6,854 nucleotides of DNA. It comes from an uncultured Dokdonia sp. (lineage in GTDB: Bacteria; Bacteroidota; Bacteroidia; Flavobacteriales; Flavobacteriaceae). How positions within the stretch are numbered: the first letter of the stretch is position 1; each line of letters opens with the position of its first letter. The position numbers and the translations under genes were made by a program. The stretch is taken from the NCBI GenBank assembly GCA_937124495.1, contig CAKZKZ010000561.1:1-6854 (forward strand), written 5' to 3'. Below the pieces are notes generated by a model. It was given only the letters and a program-made list of their open reading frames with translations, made no database searches and was not told where the DNA came from. Shown here piece after piece: positions 1-6,612 of this stretch.

Positions 1-1184
1 ACTCCAGGAAGTAACTTTCCTACAGAGCCTACTTTAAATCCTCCATTACGCATGTCATTTACAGAACATACGGGAGATGTTTCTGTAAGTCCATACCCTT
101 CCATAATGCCCATTTCTGCAGCATTAAAAATACGTGCAAGTCTAGGTTGTAATGCAGCACTACCTGAGGCGATAAGTTTCAGATTTCCTCCTAAACCTTC
201 TTTCCATTTAGAAAAAATAAGTTTTCGAGCAAGGGCTAATTTTTTTTCATACCACCATCCGTTTTCTCCATACGGTTTGTATTCTAATCCGATTTTTACA
301 GCCCAAAAGAAAAGTGATTTTTTGATACCAGAAAGATCAGCGCCTTTTGCTATAATTTTATCATATACTTTTTCTAGTAACCTAGGTACAGCTGTCATTA
401 CAATAGGTTTCACCTCTTTAAGGTTATCGCTTATCGTTTCAAGAGATTCTGCAAAATATATAGATACTCCCAGATATTGATATAAGTACATCAACATACG
501 TTCATAAATATGACATACAGGAAGAAAGCTTAAGGCTCTTACATTAGTTTCTGGAATAGGTAATCTATGTGCGCTAGCTAATGCATTACTTACTATATTT
601 TTGTGAGATAGCATCACTCCTTTAGGCCTTCCAGTAGTACCAGAGGTATAGATAAGTGTAGCTAAGTCATCAGTTTTTACATTATTCTTTAGGGTCTCTA
701 CTTCTTCTTGGTTGCTTTCGTCTGCTCCAAGTTCTAATACCTTTGTCCAATTATCACACGTATCTAATTCATCAAAAGAATACACTCCTTTTAATGAAGG
801 GACTTTATCCATAATTGCAGAAATCTTACTATATACTTCTGAACATGAAACAAAACAATACTTCGATTCGGAATGATTTAAAACATACGCATAGTCTTCC
901 ATAGAAATGGTAGGATAAATAGGTACGTTTTGAGCTCCTAATTGCAATATTCCAATATCACAGATATTCCATTCTGTTCTATTATTCATTGATATTAATG
1001 CAATTTTGTCATTAGGTTGAACACCTAAGCGTAATAACCCACGACTTACAGCATTTGCTTTATCTATATATTCTTGAGTTGAAGTAGCTTCCCAAACACC
1101 ATTTTTCTTTGTACAAAGAGCATCAGAGATATTGTTTTTCTCTAATTGGTAATATGGGAAATCAAAAAGTCTCGTAATTTCCAT
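1..1184 (-). CDS. Long-chain fatty-acid--CoA ligase (AMP-forming), 3' end cut by window edge
   Basis: Reading the minus strand from ATG at 1184-1182 gives an open frame of 394 codons that runs off the left edge. It begins MEITRLFDFPYY. The protein belongs to the ANL adenylate-forming superfamily, which activates a fatty acid with ATP and transfers it to CoA. Visible motifs are the AMP-binding P-loop YTSGTTGRPKG (residues 179-189), LPVCHIYERM (221-230, the FACS-type LP..H..ER signature typical of long-chain enzymes) and the adenine-binding EGYGLTETSP (362-371). The hinge and C-terminal lysine-bearing subdomain lie outside the window; full-length relatives are near 590-600 residues. No transmembrane segment is evident, so it is expected to be cytoplasmic or peripherally membrane-bound. 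It is followed by no operon partner here: the M14 gene upstream has its own terminator. No Shine-Dalgarno is seen, as usual in Bacteroidota. Exact chain-length preference cannot be read from sequence. Confidence 0.93.
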   Translation of the reverse strand, partial: MEITRLFDFPYYQLEKNNISDALCTKKNGVWEATSTQEYIDKANAVSRGLLRLGVQPNDKIALISMNNRTEWNICDIGILQLGAQNVPIYPTISMEDYAYVLNHSESKYCFVSCSEVYSKISAIMDKVPSLKGVYSFDELDTCDNWTKVLELGADESNQEEVETLKNNVKTDDLATLIYTSGTTGRPKGVMLSHKNIVSNALASAHRLPIPETNVRALSFLPVCHIYERMLMYLYQYLGVSIYFAESLETISDNLKEVKPIVMTAVPRLLEKVYDKIIAKGADLSGIKKSLFFWAVKIGLEYKPYGENGWWYEKKLALARKLIFSKWKEGLGGNLKLIASGSAALQPRLARIFNAAEMGIMEGYGLTETSPVCSVNDMRNGGFKVGSVGKLLPG

Positions 1185-1331
1185 GTACTATAATTTATAA
1201 TGCAAAATATGAAAAAATGATGGTATTTAATGAGATTATGTTAAAATCATGTAGGATATTTTTTGAAATAGATCGGCTTTTGAAAAAAGAATTATATAAG
1301 ACCTGTCTAGCAAAGGAATAGGGAAGAGGGT

Positions 1332-1367
1332 AAAAAAGGAAAGCCCGACACTAATGTCGGGCTTTCC
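1332..1367 (-). terminator. Rho-independent terminator of the M14 peptidase gene
   Basis: Read on the minus strand, 20 bases after the M14 stop codon, there is a perfect 13-bp stem (1338-1350 with 1355-1367) closed by a 4-base loop (1351-1354) and followed by a run of six U (A's at 1332-1337 on the plus strand). The GC-rich core GCCCGACA/TGTCGGGC makes it strong. It separates M14 transcription from the acyl-CoA ligase gene downstream. Confidence 0.9.
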
Positions 1368-1387
1368 TGATGTGGTGCAAAAAAAAA

Positions 1388-3802
1388 TTATTGTTTGATA
1401 ACCTTAATTGTTTTAAGGGCATTATTTGAAACTATTTTTACAAAATAGATACCGTTTGCATACGTACTATAATCTAATTGTGTATTTCCGATATGTGCTG
1501 TTGTTTCAGATACACGTTGTCCTTGTATATTATAAATAGTTGCTGTGTATTCCCCTTGCGGAGCTTGTATTGTTAAGAAATCTTTTACAGGATTTGGAAA
1601 AACAGTAAATCCTTCAAGAATACTTTCTTTTGTAGATAGCGATTCATCATTAATAATGGAAATTTCAAGATCATCAAAATAGAATCCATCTTCAACTATT
1701 GCAGTATCTGTAATAATATGAAACCTAGCAGTTATAGATTCACCAATATAATCACTTAAATTTATTTGTTCTAGAATCCATTCATCTTGTAAACCGTCAT
1801 ATAATGGTTCTAATGGTTGAATGTTAGTACCTGTTGTTGTGAAATTCCCACATTGAGGGATCCAAGTATTGCCGCCATTTGTTGAGATTTCAAACTGTAC
1901 ATAGTCCCAATTATCTTCAATATCCCATCGAGCATAAAAATTAATGGAAGCAGCAATTGCAGTAGATAAGTCTATGTCATATCCTAATGTAATACTTGAA
2001 TTATTACTATTTTGATAATTCCCAAAAGGAGAATCTGTTATAGAACTAGGCGAGCTTACAAAAAAATCTGCTGAAGTACCCCAATCTGAAGGAGTGAATA
2101 TACCTGTTGTAGTATCACCATTTGCAATAAGTGTTGTATCTGTATCACCATAAATATTGGTTACTCTTGTGCGTTCAATAATAGCCCCACCATTGACTAT
2201 AATATCATATATAATCTCTTCGCCAGGAAGAATTGCATTATCAAGAGTTAATATGATATTTCCAGTACTACTCTCTCCTGCAAATAAATTTGTATGTGTT
2301 ACTGTATTTCCAGTATTGGTAATATTTGCACTTACGGCTTCAATAGATACTTCGAAATTATTTGTAAAATCATCATTTACACTGAAACTATTTATGGTAT
2401 ATGTTATATCTGGGGTTGTTGTGTTTCCTATAAGTAAAGGGCTACTAGTCTCTGCTTTAGCATATGAGTTTACCATTTTTGCTATTTGAAGATTTAGATA
2501 CATCATACTTTCATTAATTCCTAGAATAAGAGATGGATCAGGCCAGCGTTCGGTTGCAATTTCTGGAGTAAGAGAAAAAATGCGATCATGAGTATCGACT
2601 GTACCGTACATAAAATCATCGGCAGCTCCAGAAGCAGTTCCTCCATAGTCAGATGCAAGCATAGGTAGAAAGCCATTTTGAGAAGTCATCCTATTTGTTA
2701 TAGTTTGGTAAACTTCATGTTCAGGAGTTATAGTATTATAACTGTATGCAAAAGGGTATAAAAGCACATTACCTCTGGAGTGATTGTTTAGTGCTGCAGC
2801 AAAGTTGTTCTGTTCTACAAGCCAACGTATTGCTTGATTTTCTGCTTCACTGAAGGCTTCAGTACCTCTATAATTGTTACTATTAGGGTTATCGGAAGAG
2901 CCTGAGCCTCCCCATGCAGAGTTCATAGGGTCACCATTTATAAAATAATCATAGTTCCTATTATTATCAACTCCATGTGTATTCTTACGATTTTTTCTCC
3001 AATTTCCTCCTCCATTTGGATTTGTAAATTGATTGTATAGATATCCGTCAGGGTTTACTACAGGTACAAATACAAGTTCTGTATTGTCTACAATAGCTTT
3101 GATTTCTGGGTCTGAATCATAGTTTTCTAATAAATACCACATATAAAAGATTAATTGTTGCATACTTGCAGGTTCTCTGGCATGATGTAGAGAGTTGTAT
3201 AAAACTTGTGGTTCACCTTCATCTTCTGTATCTGGGTTATCAGATATACGTACCCACTGTATACTATTTCCGCCAATATTAGGAGTAATGTCATATCCAG
3301 CAGGTTCTATACCTTCAGTTGTAAAATCATTTATAGGTGATTTAGCAGTGATTAGGTTGGGATATAATGCTCGCATTTCATCAAGTTCATTTAGTATTTC
3401 TTGATATGTTAAAAAACCACCCATAGATCCTCCGTGATAGTTGGAAGGGGTAATAAAACTGGCATCATTACTACAAGGTGATGGGTTTTGAGCGAGATTG
3501 CGAGAAGGACTAGAAGCATATTGCTCTTGATAATAAGCAGTGAGATCTTCTATGATAATATCGACATCAGCTCCTAGCGACTGCGCTGTTTGTATTTCAG
3601 CTTCAGAAAAGTCAGCAATAATAAATACCCCCTTTTTTTTGATGCCATGATCGATCGGTATCCCAGCATTTTCAAGTGCATTTTTTATTTGGAAAGTGTT
3701 ATACGTTATTTTAGCTCTCTTATAATTTCTTTCAATATGTTGAGCTATTAGTATTGTAGATGATAAGAAAACAATTATAAAAACACATAGTTTTTGTATC
3801 AT
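1388..3802 (-). CDS. Secreted M14 zinc carboxypeptidase with T9SS C-terminal sorting domain
   Basis: An 804-residue exported metallopeptidase expected to cleave C-terminal residues from peptides outside the cell. Residues 1-20 are a signal peptide (hydrophobic, ending ILIA before QH). Residues 21-115 look like a propeptide. The M14 domain covers about 125-450: zinc ligands H207 and E210 in HHAREP, third ligand H341 (NNHSRG), substrate-binding R269 (NWRKNR) and N281-R282 (DNNRNYD), and catalytic E414 (LTPEIA). All key residues are present. About 455-565 is probably an Ig-like beta domain. About 570-718 resembles a MAM/jelly-roll adhesion or carbohydrate-binding module (STNGGNTW, DGFYFDDLEI). 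Residues 733-804 are a type A T9SS sorting domain (FPNPVKD, IYNIQGQRV, GIYFVKI), so the protein should be secreted or surface-anchored through T9SS. The ATG at 3802 is the start because the signal peptide begins there. A transposon lies 42 bp upstream, and a close paralogue lies beyond it. Confidence 0.95.
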   Translation of the reverse strand: MIQKLCVFIIVFLSSTILIAQHIERNYKRAKITYNTFQIKNALENAGIPIDHGIKKKGVFIIADFSEAEIQTAQSLGADVDIIIEDLTAYYQEQYASSPSRNLAQNPSPCSNDASFITPSNYHGGSMGGFLTYQEILNELDEMRALYPNLITAKSPINDFTTEGIEPAGYDITPNIGGNSIQWVRISDNPDTEDEGEPQVLYNSLHHAREPASMQQLIFYMWYLLENYDSDPEIKAIVDNTELVFVPVVNPDGYLYNQFTNPNGGGNWRKNRKNTHGVDNNRNYDYFINGDPMNSAWGGSGSSDNPNSNNYRGTEAFSEAENQAIRWLVEQNNFAAALNNHSRGNVLLYPFAYSYNTITPEHEVYQTITNRMTSQNGFLPMLASDYGGTASGAADDFMYGTVDTHDRIFSLTPEIATERWPDPSLILGINESMMYLNLQIAKMVNSYAKAETSSPLLIGNTTTPDITYTINSFSVNDDFTNNFEVSIEAVSANITNTGNTVTHTNLFAGESSTGNIILTLDNAILPGEEIIYDIIVNGGAIIERTRVTNIYGDTDTTLIANGDTTTGIFTPSDWGTSADFFVSSPSSITDSPFGNYQNSNNSSITLGYDIDLSTAIAASINFYARWDIEDNWDYVQFEISTNGGNTWIPQCGNFTTTGTNIQPLEPLYDGLQDEWILEQINLSDYIGESITARFHIITDTAIVEDGFYFDDLEISIINDESLSTKESILEGFTVFPNPVKDFLTIQAPQGEYTATIYNIQGQRVSETTAHIGNTQLDYSTYANGIYFVKIVSNNALKTIKVIKQ

Positions 3803-3844
3803 AAGAATAGGGTTTTAGAATATCAATAATTTTAGAATTAGATA

Positions 3845-3852
3845 ATCATATT
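3845..3852. repeat. Target-site duplication, left copy (ATCATATT)
   Basis: The eight bases just outside the left inverted repeat are identical to the eight bases just outside the right one. Eight bp is the usual duplication length for IS1595-family elements. With the neighbouring bases the direct repeat extends to 10 bp (AATCATATTT), because the outer base of each inverted repeat also matches the flank, so the exact boundary could shift by one base. Confidence 0.88.
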
Positions 3853-3878
3853 TGATCTAATGTAATCTGCTGTGATTT
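3853..3878 (+). repeat. Left terminal inverted repeat (26 bp)
   Basis: Begins TGATCTAATG and is the exact reverse complement, over all 26 bases, of positions 6613-6638. Inward of base 3878 the two ends diverge at once. It is the presumed binding and cleavage site of the transposase encoded 46 bp further in. Confidence 0.93.
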
Positions 3879-3881
3879 TCC

Positions 3882-3912
3882 TTGTTTTTGTAGCCTTAAA
3901 TTACTACATTTG
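3882..3912 (+). promoter_or_regulatory. Bacteroidota-type promoter of the transposase gene
   Basis: A -33 TTG (3882-3884) and a perfect -7 box TACATTTG (3905-3912; consensus TAnnTTTG) are separated by 20 bases, within the normal range for the Bacteroidota primary sigma factor. The box ends only 12 bases before the first ATG at 3925, so the transcript would have a very short or absent leader. That could keep transposase translation low, or mean that the second ATG at 3931 is used. The promoter lies inside the element, just past the left inverted repeat, so it travels with it. Confidence 0.65.
3889..3908. promoter_or_regulatory. Candidate operator over the transposase promoter (TGTAG-N10-CTACA)
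   Basis: A dyad with arms TGTAG (3889-3893) and CTACA (3904-3908) lies between the -33 and -7 boxes and overlaps the first four bases of the -7 box. The same arms with the same 10-base spacing occur at 6273-6292 next to the XRE regulator gene. The two sites agree at 15 of 20 positions, and TTACTACATTT is shared without a break (3901-3911 and 6285-6295). A repressor bound here would block RNA polymerase. That the element's XRE protein is that repressor is inferred. Confidence 0.5.
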
Positions 3913-3924
3913 TAATGTAAATTC

Positions 3925-4938
3925 ATGACTATGAAAGGTTTAACCACGATATTTGATAATTTAAAATTTCATCAACGTTCAGAGATTGATGATTTAATTA
4001 AAAGGTTCATAGAACAAAACGGATTAAGTCCTATTTCATTAAATAAAGATATAATTTGTCCTCATTGCTCATCAGATAAATATGTTAGGAACGGTGTTAC
4101 TTGTGGTAGACAAAGATATAAGTGTAAGTCTTGTAGTAAAACATATAGTCAATCTACTTTAACTTCTGTACATAAGCTTCAAAAAGTAGAAGAATGGACT
4201 GATTTCATTTACTTAATGTTTAGTTCATCTACTCCGTTAACTTTAAAAGAATTGTCTAAGAAGCTTAAAATATCAACTAAGACAGTCCACACTTGGAAAC
4301 ATAAGTTATTATCTAGTCTAAATAAATCCGATGATATAAAACTATCTGGTGAGGTTGAAATGGATGAAGTATTTCTACCGTTTAATGTTAAGGGGATGAA
4401 AGGGAAAGAAAAGACACAAGAAATATTATCAACAGAAAAAAAGTATATCTCTGAAAAGAAAAACTCTATGTTCTTATGTATTCATAATAGGGATAATGAC
4501 TTCGATTTTAGACCGATTAAGATACAACAGAAAGGTCAAGTTAAAAGTACTGACATTGGACGAGTAGTAGAGACTCTAAATATAGTTAAGGGAACTACGG
4601 TTATTACAGATATGTCTAAAGGATCTACTAAATACTTCAAGACTCGTGAAGATGTATCTCACGAAGTCTTTAAATCAGATGGAAAGAAGACTAAGAAACT
4701 CCATAACAATAATATCAATGTTACAATGGCTCTTTATAAAGCTTGGAGTAAAAACTTCAATGGTTACTCGACTAAATATATTTGGAATTACCTAAAATGG
4801 TTTAGATATGTTAGAAAGTTTACTAAATCAACTAAAATGGATTCTTTAGTTCTTAAATCAATTAATGATAAGGAGAGTAATAAACGATTTAATGATATCC
4901 CTATATATTATGAAGAGTTTTTAAAAACGGCTAGTTAA
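3925..4938 (+). CDS. IS1595-like (ISXO2-type) DDE/N transposase
   Basis: A 337-residue transposase expected to bind the 26-bp inverted repeats and move the element. An N-terminal zinc ribbon (C45-P-H-C48 and C67-K-S-C70) is followed by a helix-turn-helix at about 85-130 (LTLKELSKKLKISTKTVHTW), then the RNase H-fold catalytic domain. The acidic residues are D147 (EMDEVF) and D229 (ITDMSKGS). N265 (NNINVT) follows D229 with 35 residues between, and K272 lies seven further on, giving the DDNK pattern described for parts of the IS1595 family rather than classical DDE. The C-terminal NGYSTKYIWNYLKWF (279-293) is also typical of the family. No frameshift or stop is seen, so it appears functional. 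Two starts are possible, ATG 3925 or ATG 3931; the first is very close to the promoter. It converges with the membrane-protein gene across a 14-bp gap with no evident hairpin. Confidence 0.88.
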   Translation: MTMKGLTTIFDNLKFHQRSEIDDLIKRFIEQNGLSPISLNKDIICPHCSSDKYVRNGVTCGRQRYKCKSCSKTYSQSTLTSVHKLQKVEEWTDFIYLMFSSSTPLTLKELSKKLKISTKTVHTWKHKLLSSLNKSDDIKLSGEVEMDEVFLPFNVKGMKGKEKTQEILSTEKKYISEKKNSMFLCIHNRDNDFDFRPIKIQQKGQVKSTDIGRVVETLNIVKGTTVITDMSKGSTKYFKTREDVSHEVFKSDGKKTKKLHNNNINVTMALYKAWSKNFNGYSTKYIWNYLKWFRYVRKFTKSTKMDSLVLKSINDKESNKRFNDIPIYYEEFLKTAS

Positions 4939-4952
4939 TAACGATTGGAATA

Positions 4953-5366
4953 TTATTCTTTTGATTTATTAGATCCTGGAAAATTTATTATTATTAAAAG
5001 AATGATGATAAAAATTATAGAGAATGGAAAGAAGTAAAATATTTTATTGAAAATTAAACTCCATATATAGGTTAAACTCATCCATATTGATAAAAACATT
5101 GAATGAATTATAACAGTCATTAGTGCTACTCTTAAATCAAGAACATGTTTTTCATCCCCAAAATCTGTACTACTTATACTAATAATAAACGTACATATTA
5201 GATTTATACAAAAACAGAAACAAAAAATAAGAAAATGATCTTTTGTTTCATATAATTCTGGATAATATATGTACACGCATATATACCAGAATGGGATAGT
5301 TACTAATGTTATTAGAAAGCTTTTAAGGCTTTTGGGAGCATTATTAATATCACCAAATGAAATCAT
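4953..5366 (-). CDS. Passenger gene: small four-helix membrane protein, function unknown
   Basis: A 137-residue protein I do not recognise. It has four hydrophobic stretches at about 15-35, 44-66, 79-104 and 108-129, separated by short polar loops (ELYETKDH, STDFGDEKHVLD), and ends in a lysine-rich tail (NKSKE). This predicts an inner-membrane protein with no soluble domain. There is no signal peptide as such, no lipobox and no catalytic motif. Start ATG at 5366 gives a sensible N-terminus (MISFGDINNAPKSLK) just before the first helix; no Shine-Dalgarno is visible. It is divergent from the 140-residue gene across 181 bp and convergent with the transposase. Small membrane proteins beside short unknown partners are common as toxin or abortive-infection effectors, but nothing in this sequence proves such a role. 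It could equally be a neutral passenger. That the frame is a real gene is supported by its length and coherent topology in very AT-rich DNA. Confidence 0.68.
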   Translation of the reverse strand: MISFGDINNAPKSLKSFLITLVTIPFWYICVYIYYPELYETKDHFLIFCFCFCINLICTFIISISSTDFGDEKHVLDLRVALMTVIIHSMFLSIWMSLTYIWSLIFNKIFYFFPFSIIFIIILLIIINFPGSNKSKE

Positions 5367-5488
5367 ATAATATCTTTTTAGAATTTTAAATAAAATTAGT
5401 GAATATTACTTAATATCGGGCACAACCTTTTAATAATAAGCATATTGAAATATTAAATAATTTAGATATGATATAAAGTTTAGTTTAT

Positions 5489-5543
5489 CCGAAAAAGATA
5501 TAAAGAACTCACTCTCTAATATATACCGAAAAAGAATATTAGA
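5489..5543. promoter_or_regulatory. Repeat cluster in front of the 140-residue passenger gene
   Basis: The 181-bp gap between divergent passenger genes (5367-5547) holds a 10-bp direct repeat CCGAAAAAGA at 5489-5498 and 5526-5535, with starts 37 bp apart. The second copy lies in the loop of an inverted repeat TCTAATAT (5515-5522) / ATATTAGA (5536-5543) that ends four bases before the ATG at 5548. No good TAnnTTTG box is seen for the plus-strand gene. The arrangement could be a protein-binding site or an RNA hairpin near the start codon, or chance in AT-rich DNA. Confidence 0.3.
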
Positions 5544-5547
5544 TAAA

Positions 5548-5970
5548 ATGAAAAATATTATAATTTTTTTAATAAATTGGTTATCAAGGTATTTAAAACA
5601 TGATCTATTTAAATCAGAAGAAAAAATGAATAATGTAAAAATTATAATTGTTTATAAAATCTTTGAACCAATTAATCAGGATTTCCCTATATTAAACTAT
5701 GACGAATATTCTAGTTCTGAAATTAAAAAAAACTATTTATTAGAATTAGAAGATCATACTACAATTGATTTTTCCTTATCATATTTTTCTAATAAACTAG
5801 AGTTAGTATTGAAAAATTCAAATTCACATAACTTAGAATTAACTGGGAGAATAATTACATTATTACACCAAAAAATAATGTATGACTTTAAGGATGAAAT
5901 TGAATCAGGATTTAAAACTGAGCTTTTATATTCAACTATGTTTAATTCTAAAGATGATAAGAAATCTTAA
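5548..5970 (+). CDS. Passenger gene: 140-residue protein of unknown function
   Basis: I do not recognise this protein. The N-terminal segment is hydrophobic to amphipathic (IIIFLINWLSRYL, residues 4-16) and could associate with the membrane. The remainder looks soluble, with predicted beta strands (VKIIIVYKIF, DHTTIDFSLSYF, KLELVLKN) and a helix near 97-117, ending in a lysine-rich tail. There are no cysteines and no catalytic motif. The ATG at 5548 gives the full frame; an internal ATG at 5626 (residue 27, MNNVKIII) would remove the hydrophobic part and is a real alternative. The stop codon abuts the stop of the convergent XRE gene with no base between. It is divergently placed relative to the membrane-protein gene, so the two might act as a pair, but this is inferred from position only. 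Confidence 0.68.
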   Translation: MKNIIIFLINWLSRYLKHDLFKSEEKMNNVKIIIVYKIFEPINQDFPILNYDEYSSSEIKKNYLLELEDHTTIDFSLSYFSNKLELVLKNSNSHNLELTGRIITLLHQKIMYDFKDEIESGFKTELLYSTMFNSKDDKKS

Positions 5971-6219
5971 CTATTCACACCCCTTAAGTAGTTTTATAAC
6001 GGGTATTTCAAGAGCTCTTGAAATAGTTAAAAGTTTTACTACAGAAAGCCCCACCTTACCCTTTTCTAATTTATATAGGTATTGTCTGTCACTAACAAGT
6101 AGATGAGCCAATTGTGTTTGAGTTAGACCCTTATTTTCTCTGATATGTCGAATATTATTCCCTATGATTTCGGGAATATCCTCCTTTATCCTATCAATGT
6201 CTTTTTTCGAGATTTCCAT
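5971..6219 (-). CDS. XRE-family helix-turn-helix transcriptional regulator
   Basis: An 82-residue Cro/C1-type DNA-binding protein. Residues 20-75 are a single HTH_3 domain: GNNIRHIRENKGLTQTQLAHLL, then the recognition-helix region SDRQYLYKLEKGK (43-55), then LSVVKLLTISRALEIPVIKLL. There is no added ligand-binding or protease domain, so it should act as a simple dimeric repressor. I start it at ATG 6219-6217; a TTG directly upstream (6222-6220) would add one residue and is less likely. It is divergent from the 62-residue gene with a 104-bp gap that contains a perfect palindrome, the probable operator. The same dyad lies on the transposase promoter, so the likely jobs are autoregulation and restraint of transposition. 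An antitoxin-like role toward a neighbouring passenger gene is possible but not shown. Its stop abuts that of the convergent 140-residue gene. Confidence 0.88.
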   Translation of the reverse strand: MEISKKDIDRIKEDIPEIIGNNIRHIRENKGLTQTQLAHLLVSDRQYLYKLEKGKVGLSVVKLLTISRALEIPVIKLLKGCE

Positions 6220-6272
6220 CAATTCAAATGTGGAAAACTTTAATCAAACTTTTGTAATCTTATAATACTGCT

Positions 6273-6292
6273 TGTAGTAATATTTTACTACA
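6273..6292. promoter_or_regulatory. Candidate XRE operator: perfect palindrome between divergent genes
   Basis: TGTAGTAA (6273-6280) and TTACTACA (6285-6292) form a perfect 8-bp dyad around TATT. It sits between the divergent XRE gene and the 62-residue gene, where Cro/C1-type repressors commonly bind. A weak -7-like box TACATTTA (6289-6296) overlaps its right arm exactly as the -7 box overlaps the matching dyad at 3889-3908, so the 62-residue gene may share the same promoter layout, although no TTG is found at the right distance. No clear promoter for the XRE gene is seen on the minus strand. Confidence 0.6.
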
Positions 6293-6323
6293 TTTATTTC
6301 CTTAATTATAAAACTATAATATT

Positions 6324-6512
6324 ATGCCGAAATTTATTATTTCAAAAGTAACAGTAAGATGGGGTGGTGGAAGAGTTGAGGAAATTCGTAATGTAGAATT
6401 AATAGCGCCTTTCACCCCTAAAAATGACAACAGAACTAAAGAATTGTTAGAAAGTAAATTTACTGGATGTCAAAGTATTGGTGGAGTTTATACTCCAATT
6501 AAACAAATTTAA
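6324..6512 (+). CDS. Passenger gene: 62-residue protein of unknown function
   Basis: A short protein I do not recognise (MPKFIISKVTVRWGGG...). It is soluble, with an alternating pattern suggesting beta strands at 3-12 and 18-28, a helix near 36-44 (RTKELLES), a GGG turn at 14-16, and a single cysteine (C49). Its base composition is less AT-extreme than the rest of the cargo and the frame starts with ATG at a natural position after the palindrome-bearing intergenic region, which supports it as a real gene. It is divergent from the XRE regulator and followed 23 bp later by a strong hairpin, so it forms its own transcription unit. The arrangement resembles regulator plus small partner (for example an anti-repressor or antitoxin pair), but that is speculation from layout. 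Confidence 0.6.
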   Translation: MPKFIISKVTVRWGGGRVEEIRNVELIAPFTPKNDNRTKELLESKFTGCQSIGGVYTPIKQI

Positions 6513-6535
6513 TAAAGTGTGATAGGTAATTAATG

Positions 6536-6579
6536 TATGTAACACAGATAATATGAAAATTAATTATCTGTGTTACATA
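6536..6579. terminator. Hairpin terminator at the right end of the cargo
   Basis: A perfect 17-bp stem (6536-6552 with 6563-6579) encloses a 10-base loop, 23 bases after the stop of the 62-residue gene and 33 bases before the right inverted repeat. A T-rich but interrupted stretch follows (TTTATTTATTA), and A/T-rich sequence precedes it, so it could stop transcription in either direction. It would stop cargo transcripts from leaving the element and may shield it from host readthrough. The tail is not a clean U run, so termination strength is uncertain. Confidence 0.65.
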
Positions 6580-6612
6580 TTTATTTATTATAATTAGGTG
6601 ATGTTTTTATGT

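Noticed and set aside
52..480. Plus-strand open frame of 142 codons
   Set aside because: It lies antisense inside the acyl-CoA ligase gene, whose frame carries clear motifs; the plus-strand product shows no coherent domain.
1185..1331. Promoter for the acyl-CoA ligase gene
   Set aside because: The only near match on the minus strand, TATTTTG, is one base short of TAnnTTTG and has no convincing -33 partner; nothing else is seen in this 147-bp gap.
2157..2489. Plus-strand open frame of 110 codons
   Set aside because: Antisense shadow of the beta-domain part of the M14 peptidase.
3195..3404. Plus-strand open frame of 69 codons
   Set aside because: Antisense shadow of the M14 catalytic domain around the zinc-ligand region.
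3853..3878. TACATTAG in the left inverted repeat as an outward promoter toward the M14 gene
   Set aside because: One mismatch to TAnnTTTG and no TTG at a suitable upstream distance on the minus strand; too weak to call.
5367..5547. Promoter for the membrane-protein gene (minus-strand TTG at 5425-5423 and TAATTTTA at 5398-5391)
   Set aside because: The spacer is 24 bases and the -7 box lacks its final G, so the match is not better than expected in AT-rich DNA.
6034..6043. TTTTACTACA, identical to the right half of the proposed XRE operator, inside the XRE coding region
   Set aside because: Only a half-site with no matching TGTAG arm at the proper spacing, and explained by codons for Val-Val-Lys; most likely chance.
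5882..6106. Plus-strand open frame of 74 codons bridging the 140-residue gene and the XRE gene
   Set aside because: Overlaps one gene out of frame and the other antisense; both overlapped frames are better supported, especially the XRE domain.
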